Positions 37,033-47,048 are shown, numbered from the stretch's first letter. The stretch is DNA of 64,000 nt from Candidatus Midichloria sp. (GCA_030060845.1 CP094379.1:379737-443736), one strand, 5' to 3'. A program made the numbers and translations. The notes: a model not told the origin generated them from the sequence alone.

Positions 37033-37052
37033 AGCATTATATCCTCAATTTA

Positions 37053-38099
37053 CTATAATTTATTCTCATATTTTTGAATCAGTTCTTGTAGATTTTTTGG
37101 TGGCCAATTACCAGGCACTTCCATGCCAAATTTTAAATTCATTACTGCAAGAACTTCCTTCAATTCATTCAAAGACTTCTTACCAAAATTTGGAGTCTGT
37201 AACATTTTTGACTCAGTTTTAGTAACCAAATCCCCAATATATACTATATTTTCATTTTTCAAACAATTTTGCGAACGGACAGATAACTCAAGATCATCAA
37301 TTTTACGCAGTAAGTTAACATCAAAAGGTAACTTCTCTTCTTCTGGTTCTTTAATATTATCAATATCCTGAAAATTAACAAATACTTGAAGTTGATCCTG
37401 CATAATCTTAGCAGCTAACCCAAGCGCCATATCAGCAGGAATTGCACCATTTGTCTCAATTGTTAAAAATAAACGGTCAAATTCAGTTTCTGCACCAACC
37501 CTACTATTTTCCACCTTGTAAGTGACTCTTCTAACAGGAGAAAATATTGAATCTACTGGAATGGCTCCAATAGGTAATTCTTCAAATATATGAGCGTTAG
37601 CAGGAATATAGCCCTTACCAGTTGCAATTATGAACTCCATATTAAGATTGGAGTTTTTATCAAGAGTACAAATCACTAAATCTTTACTCACAACCTGCAA
37701 ATCAGCAGTTTCTTCTATCATTCCAGCCGTCACTACACAAGGACCTTGCGCAACTAGTCTGAGATTTTTCCTATCACAAGTTGCATTGTTGAAAACAATA
37801 TTTTTAATATTCAATATAATATCCGTTGCATCCTCTTTTACACCAGGAATGCTTGTAAATTCATGAGTCACACCCTGAATTTTCACAGCTACAACTGCTG
37901 CCCCCTGTAATGATGATAACATAATTCTACGTAAGGCATTACCAAGAGTAACCCCAAATCCCCTCTCTAATGGCTCAATCCTAAATATACTTTCATTGCC
38001 AGTTACATTCGACAAAAAATATTCTGCAGGCCTTAATAAAGAAGCCCAATTTGCAGCAACAGCTTTATTTGTTTTTTCTATCACAGTCAAAACCTTCAA
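37053..38099 (-). CDS. rpoA: RNA polymerase alpha subunit
   Basis: The 348-residue protein has the alpha N-terminal assembly domain (LERGFGVTLGNALRRIMLSS near residue 45-65, typical GxTLGNxLRRxLLSS) and the C-terminal DNA-contacting domain with LRKIDDLELSVRSQNCLKNE and LLQTPNFGKKSLNELKEVL. It assembles the core enzyme and contacts UP elements. The first about 15 residues extend beyond the common start and a later start is possible. It follows rpsK by 20 bases. Confidence 0.98.
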   Translation of the reverse strand: MKVLTVIEKTNKAVAANWASLLRPAEYFLSNVTGNESIFRIEPLERGFGVTLGNALRRIMLSSLQGAAVVAVKIQGVTHEFTSIPGVKEDATDIILNIKNIVFNNATCDRKNLRLVAQGPCVVTAGMIEETADLQVVSKDLVICTLDKNSNLNMEFIIATGKGYIPANAHIFEELPIGAIPVDSIFSPVRRVTYKVENSRVGAETEFDRLFLTIETNGAIPADMALGLAAKIMQDQLQVFVNFQDIDNIKEPEEEKLPFDVNLLRKIDDLELSVRSQNCLKNENIVYIGDLVTKTESKMLQTPNFGKKSLNELKEVLAVMNLKFGMEVPGNWPPKNLQELIQKYENKL

Positions 38100-38118
38100 T
38101 ATTTACATTCATAGTTAA

Positions 38119-38514
38119 CTACATACGCCTTTGTTTACGAGGCCTACAACCATTATGTGGTACAGGCGTAATATCTTTTATAGCAGTTACAATTACTAAA
38201 TTAGCAATTGCCCTAATTGCAGCGTCCCTTCCAACCCCAGGCCCGGAAACCTTAATAAAAACAGTCTTTAAACCCCACTCCATTGCTTTTTTTATAGCTT
38301 TTTCCGCAGTTACTTGAGCAGCGTGAGGAGTAGCTTTTTTTGACCCTTCAAAGGAATTACTGCCAGAAGATGACCAAGCAATTACATCTCCTTGCATATT
38401 ACTAATACTGACTATTGTATTGTTAAAGCTAGCATTAATATGAGCAACCCCAGCTATTACCTGTTTTTTCTTCTTTGCCGCTAAAGTACTCTTTTTACCA
38501 ATATTCTTATTCAT
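38119..38514 (-). CDS. rpsK: 30S ribosomal protein S11
   Basis: The 131-residue protein has GVAHINASFNNTIVSISNMQ, WSSSG, and the conserved C-terminus DITPVPHNGCRPRKQRRM. It lies in the platform of the 30S subunit near the mRNA exit. It follows rpsM by 24 bases. Confidence 0.98.
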   Translation of the reverse strand: MNKNIGKKSTLAAKKKKQVIAGVAHINASFNNTIVSISNMQGDVIAWSSSGSNSFEGSKKATPHAAQVTAEKAIKKAMEWGLKTVFIKVSGPGVGRDAAIRAIANLVIVTAIKDITPVPHNGCRPRKQRRM

Positions 38515-38538
38515 ACTAATCTCTCTTTCTCCTAATCA

Positions 38539-38919
38539 CTATTTAGCTACTTTCTTTTTGCCGGCAATAGCCATAGCTTTGCCCTTCCTAGTCCGAGCAT
38601 TAGTATGCGTACGCTGACCTCTTACAGGCAATCTTCTAATATGCCTTGTTCCACGATAACATTTAATATCTATTAAATTCTTTATATTTATGGAGGTTTC
38701 CCTACGCAAATCGCCTTCTACTTTATAATTAGAGTCAATAACTTCTCTTAACTTAATTATTTCATCATCAGTCAATTCATGTACTCTCTTATTACCATCA
38801 ATAGATGCCTGCTGGCAAATTTTAGAAGAACTTAAGCCGCCTATACCATATATATATGTAAGAGCAACACCAACTTTTTTATTTATAGGAATATTAACGC
38901 CAGCTATACGGGCCACCAA
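38539..38919 (-). CDS. rpsM: 30S ribosomal protein S13
   Basis: The 126-residue protein begins [20 protein letters not shown] (family [19 protein letters not shown]), has the helix-two-turns block, and ends with [20 protein letters not shown]. It sits in the head of the 30S subunit contacting L5 and the P-site tRNA. A promoter seems to precede it; its own gene is the first of the alpha operon. Confidence 0.98.
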   Translation of the reverse strand: MVARIAGVNIPINKKVGVALTYIYGIGGLSSSKICQQASIDGNKRVHELTDDEIIKLREVIDSNYKVEGDLRRETSINIKNLIDIKCYRGTRHIRRLPVRGQRTHTNARTRKGKAMAIAGKKKVAK

Positions 38920-38969
38920 AAACCTCTATCTTAAAAATTTAACATACAAACTTGATAAAACGGAGCCAG

Positions 38970-38997
38970 ATTTTAGCTAAAATTCTTAATAAGTCAA
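38970..38997 (-). promoter_or_regulatory. Putative promoter of the alpha operon, before rpsM
   Basis: On the minus strand TTGACT (38992-38997) and TAAAAT (38970-38975) are 16 bases apart, about 50 bases before the rpsM ATG, in the largest intergenic gap (181 bases) of the whole ribosomal cluster. The remainder of the gap is AT-rich and shows no rpmJ-like gene. Confidence 0.6.
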
Positions 38998-39100
38998 TAA
39001 ACATTAGATATTTTCTGTACTCAAGATTAGTTAAAAGCTATTTCACTTTGTTTAATAAAATAAATTTTGAATATGGGGCATATTACTTCCATATTCGTAT

Positions 39101-39760
39101 CTACACAACAGTTTTCTGCTTAATAGAAGCAATTATACTGTTAAACACAAAATCAATTGTGTTATCTCCATCAACTTCAATCCAATCACTTTGATCACTG
39201 TAGTAATCAATCATTGGTTTTGTTAATTCGTTATACACAGCTAACCTCTTGATTATTGATTCTTTCTTATCATCATCTCGTTGATAACAATTTTTGCTAC
39301 CGCACTTAGGACAGGCTATCAATTTTATATCAGCAATATCTCCATTGAAAGTATAGCTACAATCCACGCAGGTTAACCTATTGGAAAGCCTTGAGATTAA
39401 TTTCTCAAAATCCATTTCTATATTAATGACAAATGCATCATCTGCTGGCAATTCTTGTAAAATTTTTGATAAGTAAACCGCTTGATGCAATGTTCTTGGG
39501 AAGCCATCAAGTATAAAACCATTTCTACATTCGGCACCATTCAAAAGTCTATCAGCTACTATTTTTTCAACAATATCATCTGAAACTAGCATACCCTTTT
39601 TAAGTACCTCAGCAATATGCAGACCCAGCTCTGTCTCAGAATTAACCTCGCTTCTAAGTATCTCGCCTGTTGATAATTTTAGTATATTATAAAACTCTGC
39701 AAGCTTTATTCCTTGCGTCCCTTTACCAACACCAGGCGCTCCCAATAGAATCAACCGCAT
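39101..39760 (-). CDS. adk: Adenylate kinase, zinc-lid type
   Basis: The 219-residue protein has the P-loop GAPGVGKGTQ at residue 7-16, the NMP-binding LSTGEILRSEV, GFPRTLHQAV, and a lid with four cysteines (CVDC, then CPKC), the zinc-binding type seen in many Gram-positives and some Proteobacteria. It interconverts AMP, ADP and ATP. It starts one base into the secY stop, the usual secY-adk coupling. Confidence 0.97.
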   Translation of the reverse strand: MRLILLGAPGVGKGTQGIKLAEFYNILKLSTGEILRSEVNSETELGLHIAEVLKKGMLVSDDIVEKIVADRLLNGAECRNGFILDGFPRTLHQAVYLSKILQELPADDAFVINIEMDFEKLISRLSNRLTCVDCSYTFNGDIADIKLIACPKCGSKNCYQRDDDKKESIIKRLAVYNELTKPMIDYYSDQSDWIEVDGDNTIDFVFNSIIASIKQKTVV

Positions 39761-41097
39761 TAATGTATTCCAATCCTATTCTTTTTTAATAGATGATGAT
39801 ACTGAGAAGTGAGGAAATAAGCCTGGATCCTTATAAACAGGTCCATAACAACATTCACAACTATTAAAAGGCTGGTACCACCAAGATAAAAAGGAACCGC
39901 ATAACTTGTCATGAGTATTTCAGGAATAATACAAACAATAGATAAATATATACTACCAATAACTGTTAACCTGGTCAAAACATAATCAAGATATTCTGCT
40001 GTACGTTTACCTGGTCTCCTACCAAGCACTATCGCACCATTTTTGCGCAAATTCTCTGCAGTTTCATCAGGGTTAAAAATAATTGAAGTATAGAAAAAAC
40101 CAAAGAAAAATATCATTATTACATATAGCACTATGTAAAGTGGTTTACCATGAGCTAAATTCATAGCTACAAATTGTTTCCACGCTCCAGGCTCACTAGC
40201 ACTTATGAAATTTACTATAGTCATAGGGAAAAGCAAAATTGAGCTAGCAAAAATAGGGGGGATAACTCCAGAAGTATTAAGCTTCAAAGGTAAATAAGTT
40301 GAATCTCCTGCATAAACCTTATTGCCTATTTGGCGTTTTGGATATTGCACAGTAATCTTTCTTTGTGCTCTTTCAACAAAAATAATGCCAAATATTAAAC
40401 CTAATGCCATCATGATTACTGCTAAAATGAAAAATGTTGAAAATGCACCAGTCCTGCCCATTTCAAATAGCAAAGCTAAAGCCGAAGGAAGCCCAGCAAC
40501 AATCCCAGTAAAAATAATTAAAGAACTACCATTGCCCAAATTTCTTGTAGTTATTTGATCACCAAGCCAAACCACAAACATTGTGCCTCCAAGCAAGCTA
40601 AGAGCTGCAATAATTCTAAAATTCAACCCTGGATTTAAAACAACTTCTACCGTTGCGGAGTTCATTGATTCTATGCCAACTGCTATACCGTATCCTTGTG
40701 ATAAGGCCAATATAACAGTTAAATATTTAGTATATTGATTAATTTTTTTACGCCCAACTTCACCATATTTTTTTAAAGTGCTTATATCGCTAGATATAAT
40801 CGTCATGAGCTGCATGATAATTGAAGCTGTAATATACGGCATAATATTCAACGCAAAAATTGACATCCTGCCTAATGCTCCACCTGTGAACATATTGAAC
40901 ATACCAAGTATTCCACCTGATTGTTGAGTAGCTATTTGGCTCATAGCTAATGTGTTAACCCCAGGAAGCGGGATATAAGTCCCTAACCTGTATATAAAAA
41001 GAGCAAATATTATAAAAAATATTTTAGCCATTAACTTATCAGAAGAAGGCTTTTTAGCAGACACTTCGAGAAAACGTTTAGTCATAACTAAAGACAT
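39760..41097 (-). CDS. secY: Protein translocase subunit SecY
   Basis: The 445-residue membrane protein has about ten helices, the plug-region block IPLPGVNTLAMS (about 45), GLGNGSS-like block NLGNGSSLIIFTGIVAGLP (about 188-206), and cytoplasmic loop 5 GRRPGKRTAEYLDYVLTRLT (about 365-384) with conserved arginine. It forms the channel with SecE and SecG. It follows rplO by 68 bases, as expected in the spc operon. Confidence 0.98.
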   Translation of the reverse strand: MSLVMTKRFLEVSAKKPSSDKLMAKIFFIIFALFIYRLGTYIPLPGVNTLAMSQIATQQSGGILGMFNMFTGGALGRMSIFALNIMPYITASIIMQLMTIISSDISTLKKYGEVGRKKINQYTKYLTVILALSQGYGIAVGIESMNSATVEVVLNPGLNFRIIAALSLLGGTMFVVWLGDQITTRNLGNGSSLIIFTGIVAGLPSALALLFEMGRTGAFSTFFILAVIMMALGLIFGIIFVERAQRKITVQYPKRQIGNKVYAGDSTYLPLKLNTSGVIPPIFASSILLFPMTIVNFISASEPGAWKQFVAMNLAHGKPLYIVLYVIMIFFFGFFYTSIIFNPDETAENLRKNGAIVLGRRPGKRTAEYLDYVLTRLTVIGSIYLSIVCIIPEILMTSYAVPFYLGGTSLLIVVNVVMDLFIRIQAYFLTSQYHHLLKKNRIGIH

Positions 41098-41165
41098 CTG
41101 GCAATCACCTAAATTAAAAAATACTTTGCAAAGCTTTCTGTAATATAAATCACGAATTAATAAAT

Positions 41166-41615
41166 TTATATAATTTCTACCTTTCCACCTAAAGACTCAA
41201 TAGCAGTTCTAGCAGTAGCGGAAATAGCATGAACCTTTATAGAAATTTTAGAATTTAACAGGCCTTTTCCTAATAGTTTAATTTTTTTATTATGACCACT
41301 TAAAAATCCTAAATCCTTTAATATTTCCTCATTAATTTCATTGGAAGCAATTTTTTTATCTGCAATAATATTTTGTATATCTTGTAGATTAATTACTTCA
41401 AATATAACTTTATCAATATTTTTGAAACCACGCTTTGGTAATCTTCTATGTAAAGGAGTCTGTCCACCTTCAAATCCGTTAAGAGCAACACCAGTTCTTG
41501 CGGTTTGTCCTTTTCCTCCTCTTACAGAAGTTTTGCCTTTTCCAGATCCAATTCCTCTACCCAAAGCTTTGCCCTTTTTTCTAGCGCCCGGGTTATCTCT
41601 TAATAAATTTAACAT
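41166..41615 (-). CDS. rplO: 50S ribosomal protein L15
   Basis: The 149-residue protein begins MLNLLRDNPGARKKGKALGR and keeps the GRGIGSGKGKT and GGKGQTAR glycine-rich N-terminus and the FEGGQTPLHRRLPKRGFKN motif. It is a late assembly protein of the 50S subunit. It lies 25 bases after rpmD and before secY. Confidence 0.98.
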   Translation of the reverse strand: MLNLLRDNPGARKKGKALGRGIGSGKGKTSVRGGKGQTARTGVALNGFEGGQTPLHRRLPKRGFKNIDKVIFEVINLQDIQNIIADKKIASNEINEEILKDLGFLSGHNKKIKLLGKGLLNSKISIKVHAISATARTAIESLGGKVEII

Positions 41616-41640
41616 GCTTTCTTCTCTATCAAAACTTAAG

Positions 41641-41928
41641 TTATTTCAAAATACGCAATAAGTGTTTCACCTTTTCTATCATTCCCCTTACTGCAGAAGT
41701 ATCTTGCTCAGCAACTTTGCTAGCTTTATTAAGATTTAAGCCCTTTAGAGTTGCTATTTGAGACTTATTACACCCAGCAGGAGCCACTTTCTTTCTTATC
41801 GCTACTTCTTCTTTAGGTACAGAATCTTTCTCAGGGCTAAATTTAGTAAGAACTTTTTCAGCAGGCCTAGCTACTTTTTCTTTTATAGTCTTTTCACCTT
41901 CTACTTTTGTAACTTTCTTCTCAGCCAT
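41641..41928 (-). CDS. rpmD: 50S ribosomal protein L30 with charged N-terminal extension
   Basis: The C-terminal half (from about residue 54, [20 protein letters not shown], then [20 protein letters not shown]) is standard L30. Normal L30 is about 60 residues; this product has 95. The extra residues are mostly Lys, Glu, Val and Pro ([20 protein letters not shown]) and look disordered. The frame is uninterrupted from the start, which follows rpsE directly, so the extension is real coding sequence unless an internal start is used (no ATG or GTG with a clear binding site was evident). The first beta strand of L30 is divergent. Confidence 0.85.
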   Translation of the reverse strand: MAEKKVTKVEGEKTIKEKVARPAEKVLTKFSPEKDSVPKEEVAIRKKVAPAGCNKSQIATLKGLNLNKASKVAEQDTSAVRGMIEKVKHLLRILK

Positions 41929-41954
41929 AATATAAAACCAACAAATTAATATAA

Positions 41955-42488
41955 TTAAGATTTAGCAGCTTGCGCTTCACGAGCACCAACTATATCTCCC
42001 ACTTTTTTACCACGTTTTTCAGCAATGTACCTAAGAGATCTTATATTTTCCAAACCATGAACAGCTGCTTTAACCATATTATGTGGATTCGTTGAAGCAA
42101 TAGATTTAACCACAATATCTTTAATTCCAAGAACTTCACATAAAATACGAATAGCACCACCTGCAATTATCCCAGTACCCGCAGGAGCTGCTCTCATCTT
42201 AACTTTTCCGGAACAGAATTTCATCTCTATATCATGATGCAAAGTCCTGCTATCACGCAGCAGAATTCTGATCATATTTTTCTTAGCATTCTGCTCAGCT
42301 TTATCTCTTGCATCAGCAACCTCACCAGCTTTGCCTAAGCCTATGCCAACCTTTCCTTTACCATCTCCAGCGATTGACAACACAGAAAAAGTGAATTTTC
42401 TACCACCTTTAACTGCCTTAGCACACCTGCCAACCTTGGCAACCATCACCTTAACATCAGAATTTTCTACTTTACTTTTTTGTTGCAT
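41955..42488 (-). CDS. rpsE: 30S ribosomal protein S5
   Basis: The 177-residue protein has the N-terminal dsRNA-binding-like domain with [20 protein letters not shown] (normally VxRVxKxVKGGRRxxFxALV) and [20 protein letters not shown], then the C-terminal domain with [20 protein letters not shown] and NPHNMVKA. It supports fidelity and mRNA unwinding at the entry tunnel. It follows rplR by 17 bases. Confidence 0.97.
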   Translation of the reverse strand: MQQKSKVENSDVKVMVAKVGRCAKAVKGGRKFTFSVLSIAGDGKGKVGIGLGKAGEVADARDKAEQNAKKNMIRILLRDSRTLHHDIEMKFCSGKVKMRAAPAGTGIIAGGAIRILCEVLGIKDIVVKSIASTNPHNMVKAAVHGLENIRSLRYIAEKRGKKVGDIVGAREAQAAKS

Positions 42489-42505
42489 GAAAATACCATT
42501 TCAGA

Positions 42506-42877
42506 TTAAAATTTTAAACCACTCTCACGAGCAGCATCAGCAAGAGCTTTGATTCTACCATGATACAAATATGGCCCCTTATCAAAAATTACTTCTTGAA
42601 TATTTTTTGCTAACAGTCTCTCAGCAATTAATGTACCAACTTTTTTTGCTGTTTCAATATTACGCCTGCATTTTTTATTATTAGCAAAATCTTTTTCAAG
42701 AGTAGAAGCAGTAACTACTGTCACTCCTTTTTTATCATCAATAACTTGTGCGTATATATTATGTGAAGATCTGAAAATACTTAAACGCAGTTTACCAGCA
42801 GCTTTAAGCTTCAATTGATACCTTACTCTTTTTGCTCTAGTTAAAGCTAATTTTCTATTATTTTTAGACACCTTCAT
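42506..42877 (-). CDS. rplR: 50S ribosomal protein L18
   Basis: The 123-residue protein has [20 protein letters not shown] (family RSxxHxYAQvIDDxxGxTL) and the C-terminal [20 protein letters not shown] motif. It binds 5S rRNA with L5. It lies 6 bases after rplF. Confidence 0.97.
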   Translation of the reverse strand: MKVSKNNRKLALTRAKRVRYQLKLKAAGKLRLSIFRSSHNIYAQVIDDKKGVTVVTASTLEKDFANNKKCRRNIETAKKVGTLIAERLLAKNIQEVIFDKGPYLYHGRIKALADAARESGLKF

Positions 42878-42883
42878 AACCTA

Positions 42884-43420
42884 CTACTTCTTCTTATTTT
42901 CCTTTCTTCTTATATTTTCAGTTGCATACCTTATACCTTTACCTTTATAAGGCTCTGGTTTTCTTAATTGGCGAATTTCTGCAGCAACTTGACCTACTAA
43001 TTGCTTATCCGCTCCAGATATAGATATAGATGTTGGTTTTTCACATTTGATTTCTATACCTTGAGGGAAGGCATACATAATATCATGACTGTAACCTAAT
43101 GATAAAACAAGCATCCCATTAGATACAGCAGCCTTATAACCAACCCCAGTTATCTCTAAGCGTTCAGTCCAACCTTCATGTACACCTTTAATCATGTTAG
43201 CGATCAATGTACGCGATAAACCCCATATAGCTCTTGTTCGCATATTGTTTTTATCTATCGGCTGCACAGTAATTTTACCATCTGCAAATGACAAACTAAT
43301 TTCTTTAGCAAAAACCTTTTCCAGTTTGCCATTTTTTCCTTTTACTTTTAGATGATTTCCTTTTAATATCACTTGCACTGATGAATCAACTGCGATTGGA
43401 AGCTTACCTATTCTAGACAT
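42884..43420 (-). CDS. rplF: 50S ribosomal protein L6
   Basis: I chose the start at MSRIGKLPIAVDSSV, the family start; a start four codons upstream (43432) gives MGRIMSRIG, which is not the usual form. The protein of 178 residues ends with RQLRKPEPYKGKGIRYATEN, the conserved rRNA-binding tail. It sits near the factor-binding centre. The gap to rpsH is about 15 bases. Confidence 0.96.
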   Translation of the reverse strand: MSRIGKLPIAVDSSVQVILKGNHLKVKGKNGKLEKVFAKEISLSFADGKITVQPIDKNNMRTRAIWGLSRTLIANMIKGVHEGWTERLEITGVGYKAAVSNGMLVLSLGYSHDIMYAFPQGIEIKCEKPTSISISGADKQLVGQVAAEIRQLRKPEPYKGKGIRYATENIRRKENKKK

Positions 43421-43435
43421 AATTCTACCCATAAA

Positions 43436-43834
43436 TTAGAAAACTTTACAAAGAACTTCACCGCCTATACCCATCTTTCTAGCTGCAGCGTCAGATATAA
43501 CCCCATTAGAAGTTGAAATTATAACAACTCCTAAGCCTCCGTACATTTTTTCTAAATCGCTAATTGCTGAATAAACCCTACGACCAGGCTTAGAAACTTT
43601 CTGTAGCGCTTCTATAACTGGTTTTCCTCTATAATATTTCAAATCAATTTTGAACATATTAATTCCAGGGCGCTCAGTGAATTCTTCAAAGCTCTCAATA
43701 TACCCTTCTTCTAACATCACTGATAAAACATTTTTTATAAGCTTAGATGAATGAGCAATAACAAAAGCGTGATTAGCCTTTTGCCCATTTCTGATTCTTG
43801 TTAATACATCAGCTAATAAATCTGATTTAGACAT
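43436..43834 (-). CDS. rpsH: 30S ribosomal protein S8
   Basis: The 132-residue protein has DVLTRIRNGQKANHAFVIAH (family DxLTRIRNxxxA) and the C-terminal GVVIISTSNGVISDAAARKM (GxxIxSTSxGxxxxxxA). It binds helix 21 of 16S rRNA and in E. coli represses the spc operon. It follows rpsN by 14 bases. Confidence 0.97.
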   Translation of the reverse strand: MSKSDLLADVLTRIRNGQKANHAFVIAHSSKLIKNVLSVMLEEGYIESFEEFTERPGINMFKIDLKYYRGKPVIEALQKVSKPGRRVYSAISDLEKMYGGLGVVIISTSNGVISDAAARKMGIGGEVLCKVF

Positions 43835-43848
43835 CTAATACCCCTTAA

Positions 43849-44154
43849 TTACCAACTAGCCTTTTTAACACCAGGCAATAAACCCTTAGATGCCAACTCT
43901 CTTAAACAAATCCTAGAAACTTTGAAATCCCTATAAAACCCTTTAGTACGTCCTGTGACCTCACACATATTACGAATTCTAGTTCTTGAACTATTTCTTG
44001 GTATCTTGGCCAATTTAAGCTGAGTCTGAAATCTTTCTTCTAGTGAAAGATTTTTATTATATATCACGTTTTTTAATTCTTGCCTCTTAGACAGATTAGT
44101 ACCTGCCATTCTTATTCTTTTTTTGTTTCTTTGTACTATACTAGTTTTTGTCAT
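43849..44154 (-). CDS. rpsN: 30S ribosomal protein S14
   Basis: The 101-residue, zinc-free (C-) type S14 with RKRTLRxLxxx-like basic N-terminus and the end [20 protein letters not shown] (RxxFRExAxxGxIPGVxKASW). It lies between rplE and rpsH in the spc order. The lack of CxxC confirms the long form. Confidence 0.96.
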   Translation of the reverse strand: MTKTSIVQRNKKRIRMAGTNLSKRQELKNVIYNKNLSLEERFQTQLKLAKIPRNSSRTRIRNMCEVTGRTKGFYRDFKVSRICLRELASKGLLPGVKKASW

Positions 44155-44172
44155 CTTGTCTCATCAAAATAA

Positions 44173-44736
44173 TTAAGATATAAAAGGAACATTAAAGCCT
44201 TCTAGTAAAGCTTTTGATTTTTCATTGTTTTTAGCATTGGTAACTATAACAATACCCATACCTCTGATTATATTAATTTTATCATAATCAATTTCAGGGA
44301 ATACTATATGTTCTTTCAAACCGAAAGCAAAGTTACCATTACCATCAAATTGTTTTGAACTCAAGCCTCTAAAATCTTTACCACGAGGAAGAGCTATATT
44401 AATTAGCCTATCTAAAAATTCATACATTATTTTCTTTCTTAAGGTAACTTTACAACCAATTGGCATACCCTTACGAAGTTTAAAAGCAGCAATAGATTTA
44501 GCAGCTTTGGTTAGCACAGGTTTTTGTCCAGTAATCAACATCAACTCAGAAATCACCTGATCTATGATTTTACTGTCGCTAGCAGCATCCTTAATACCCA
44601 TATTAATTATAACTTTTTCAATACGAGGTACTTGCATTATATTTTTATAACCAAATTTTTTCTTTAAGGATGGTAATATAACTGATAAATAATGCTTTTC
44701 TAAACGAGCTTTAGGCATATTAACTACTTTTCCCAC
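44173..44736 (-). CDS. rplE: 50S ribosomal protein L5
   Basis: The 187-residue protein has IEKVIINMGIKDAASDSKII, LITGQKPVLTKAAKSIAAFK and PLPRxRDFRG-like ALPRGKDFRGLSSKQFDGNG. It binds 5S rRNA and touches the P-site tRNA. It starts one base after the rplX stop. Confidence 0.97.
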   Translation of the reverse strand: MGKVVNMPKARLEKHYLSVILPSLKKKFGYKNIMQVPRIEKVIINMGIKDAASDSKIIDQVISELMLITGQKPVLTKAAKSIAAFKLRKGMPIGCKVTLRKKIMYEFLDRLINIALPRGKDFRGLSSKQFDGNGNFAFGLKEHIVFPEIDYDKINIIRGMGIVIVTNAKNNEKSKALLEGFNVPFIS

Positions 44737-45063
44737 TTATATTTTATCTATTAATTCACCAGATTTTTTTGCATAGCGAACTTTTTCCCCACCTTCCAAA
44801 AATTTAAAACCAACTCTGGTTGGAATTTCAGATTTTGGATCAATATGAGATAAATTCGAAATATCTATCGGCATTTCTTTTGGAATAATACCACCACTCG
44901 GCATCCTTTTATTAGGTTTCATATGCTTTTTAGCAACATTAATACCTGAAACGATTACTTTACCTCTATCAGGTATAACCTTAATGATTTTTCCCTTTTT
45001 ACCTTTATCTTTACCTGCGATGACAAATACTTCATCATCACGCCTAAATTTCCTTGATGTCAT
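44737..45063 (-). CDS. rplX: 50S ribosomal protein L24
   Basis: The 108-residue protein has the KOW motif [20 protein letters not shown] near residue 10 and RVIVxGxNxxxKHxKP-like [20 protein letters not shown]. It initiates 50S assembly. It starts four bases after the rplN stop. Confidence 0.97.
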   Translation of the reverse strand: MTSRKFRRDDEVFVIAGKDKGKKGKIIKVIPDRGKVIVSGINVAKKHMKPNKRMPSGGIIPKEMPIDISNLSHIDPKSEIPTRVGFKFLEGGEKVRYAKKSGELIDKI

Positions 45064-45067
45064 ATAT

Positions 45068-45436
45068 TTATAGTACCTCTGGCGCTAATGATATTATTTT
45101 CATAAAATTTCTCGTTCTTAGCTCTCTTGGTATAGGGCCAAACACCCTTGTGCCAACAGGCTCACCTTGTTTATTTAACAATACAACAGCATTTTTGTCG
45201 AACTTTACTACACTTCCATCGTTGCGTTTAGCTTCTTTAACAGTTCTTACAACAACAGCTTTGTAAACTTCTCCTTTTTTAACTTTTGCTTTAGGAATTG
45301 CATCTCCTATAGAAACAACTACAACATCCCCTATGCCACCTATCATCTTGCCAGCACCACCTAATATTTTAATGCACTTAGCAACTTGAGCGCCGCTGTT
45401 ATCAGCGACCTTACATCTTGTTCCCATTTGTATCAT
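45068..45436 (-). CDS. rplN: 50S ribosomal protein L14
   Basis: The 122-residue protein begins [20 protein letters not shown] (family MIQxxTxLxVADNSGA) and has [20 protein letters not shown] and GPIPRELR. It is the docking partner of RsfS, which in this organism is fused to NadD (526-1482). It follows rpsQ after 31 bases. Confidence 0.98.
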   Translation of the reverse strand: MIQMGTRCKVADNSGAQVAKCIKILGGAGKMIGGIGDVVVVSIGDAIPKAKVKKGEVYKAVVVRTVKEAKRNDGSVVKFDKNAVVLLNKQGEPVGTRVFGPIPRELRTRNFMKIISLAPEVL

Positions 45437-45467
45437 ACAATCACCTATAAATTAGTCTTTTATATTT

Positions 45468-45695
45468 TTATGCAGCAACAATCCATTTTTTAGTTTTTGA
45501 TATAGGAGCAGACTCAATTATCTCTACTATATCCCCTACTTTACATTTATTATGCTCATCGTGCGTAGCATATTTTTTACTACGACGCACTGGTTTATGA
45601 TAAATTGTGTGTATTACATTGCGCTCAACTAATACTGCAATAGTTTTATTAGCTGACGCTCCTACAACAACACCTTTTAAAATTCTCTTTGGCAT
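45468..45695 (-). CDS. rpsQ: 30S ribosomal protein S17
   Basis: The 75-residue protein has [20 protein letters not shown] and [20 protein letters not shown], the S17 OB-fold blocks. It binds 16S rRNA at the 5' domain. It is slightly shorter than the usual about 80 residues. Confidence 0.96.
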   Translation of the reverse strand: MPKRILKGVVVGASANKTIAVLVERNVIHTIYHKPVRRSKKYATHDEHNKCKVGDIVEIIESAPISKTKKWIVAA

Positions 45696-45716
45696 AATAC
45701 TTATACTTTCTTTTAA

Positions 45717-45923
45717 TTACAAAGAATGCTTTGCAGCATTTCTTTTTTCAACAATAATAGTGTTAATTCTTGCTATATCTCTCCTTGCAGCCCTAATTTT
45801 TGAATTATCAATCAGTTCTGAAGAAGTTTTTCTAAAGCGCAAGTTCATACCTTCTTTTTTAAAAGAAATCAATTGATCAATCAATTCCTTTTCAGACATA
45901 GTTCTTAAATCTTTGGCCTTCAT
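45717..45923 (-). CDS. rpmC: 50S ribosomal protein L29
   Basis: The 68-residue, two-helix protein starts MKAKDLRTMSEKELIDQLIS and has IRAARRDIARINTIIVEKRN, close to the family block IRxxRRxIARxxTxLxE. It lies at the tunnel exit, near the trigger factor site. It starts two bases after the rplP stop. Confidence 0.96.
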   Translation of the reverse strand: MKAKDLRTMSEKELIDQLISFKKEGMNLRFRKTSSELIDNSKIRAARRDIARINTIIVEKRNAAKHSL

Positions 45924-45925
45924 GA

Positions 45926-46342
45926 CTATTCTCCCCCCAATCTTTCTATAAATTTAGTTTTTATTCCAAGCTTTGCATCAGCACGCTCAAATGCACCACG
46001 TGCTTGATCCTCAGTCACCCCATCTAATTCAAAAAGAATTCTACCCGGCTTTACACGAGAAACCCAAAATTCTGGCGACCCTTTACCACTACCCATCCTT
46101 ACCTCTGCAGGCTTTCTACTAACTGGTACATCCGGAAAAACTCTAATCCATAATTTACCAACACGCTTTAAATGCCTATTTATAGCCTTTCTTGCAGCTT
46201 CTATTTGCCTTGCAGTAATTCTCTCTGGCTCTAAAGCCTTTAAACCAAAGACTCCAAAATTAAGTTCAAAGCCTCCTTTTGCATTACCATGTATTCTGCC
46301 TTTAAAGGCTTTGCGAAATTTTGTTTTTTTAGGACTCAACAT
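45926..46342 (-). CDS. rplP: 50S ribosomal protein L16
   Basis: The 138-residue protein begins [20 protein letters not shown] and has [20 protein letters not shown] (family MGxGKGxxxxWVxxVKPGxI). It is needed for A-site tRNA and peptidyl transfer. It follows rpsC after 22 bases. Confidence 0.97.
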   Translation of the reverse strand: MLSPKKTKFRKAFKGRIHGNAKGGFELNFGVFGLKALEPERITARQIEAARKAINRHLKRVGKLWIRVFPDVPVSRKPAEVRMGSGKGSPEFWVSRVKPGRILFELDGVTEDQARGAFERADAKLGIKTKFIERLGGE

Positions 46343-46364
46343 CTCTTATACTCAATCAAAGCAA

Positions 46365-47039
46365 TTATTCTACAATAGCAGAACTATTATTTTTCTGCCC
46401 TTTACATATCCAAATTTTAACGCCGATACGACCATAAGTAGTATGAGCCTCAGCAGTGCCGTAATCTATCATCATTCTCAAAGTATGTAAAGGGACTCTC
46501 CCTTCATTATACTGTTGATCACGAGCTATTTCAGCACCACCAACCCTACCACTAATTTTAATCTTGATACCTTCTGCCCCCATTCGCATCGCATTTTGTA
46601 TTAAACGCTTTGCTGCTTTTCTGAAAGCTATTCTTTTTTCTAACTGCTGCGCTAAATTTTGAGCTACGATAGTCGCATCCAAATCAGGCTTTTTCACTTC
46701 CACTACGTTTACAATTACTTCACTCTCTATAATACCACCTTTAGTATTACGTGTAATCATCTCAATGGATTGTTTTACTTTGTTGATATCTTTACCTTTA
46801 CTGCCAATAATAATACCAGGCTTTGCTGCATTAATTGTCACTTTTACTTTCTTTGCTAAGCGTTCTATTTTTATTTTGCTAATCCCAGCACTAGATAAAG
46901 AATCTTGTACGCACTTTCTAATTTTTAGATCTTGGTGCAATTTATCAGCATAATCTTTATTGGCATACCATATAGAACTCCAATTGTTCAATCCATCTAT
47001 ACCTAAACGTAAGCTTATCGGATTTACCTTCTGACCCAT
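46365..47039 (-). CDS. rpsC: 30S ribosomal protein S3
   Basis: The 224-residue protein has [20 protein letters not shown], the KH domain with ARPGIIIGxKGxxI-like [20 protein letters not shown] and the C-terminal domain ending VGVKVWI-like [13 protein letters not shown]. It frames the mRNA entry channel. It follows rplV after nine bases. Confidence 0.98.
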   Translation of the reverse strand: MGQKVNPISLRLGIDGLNNWSSIWYANKDYADKLHQDLKIRKCVQDSLSSAGISKIKIERLAKKVKVTINAAKPGIIIGSKGKDINKVKQSIEMITRNTKGGIIESEVIVNVVEVKKPDLDATIVAQNLAQQLEKRIAFRKAAKRLIQNAMRMGAEGIKIKISGRVGGAEIARDQQYNEGRVPLHTLRMMIDYGTAEAHTTYGRIGVKIWICKGQKNNSSAIVE

Positions 47040-47048
47040 AACTTGCTT

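Noticed and set aside
39001..39100. A missing rpmJ (L36) gene between secY/adk and rpsM
   Set aside because: No small frame with the CxxC...C...H zinc pattern was found on either strand in the 181-base gap.
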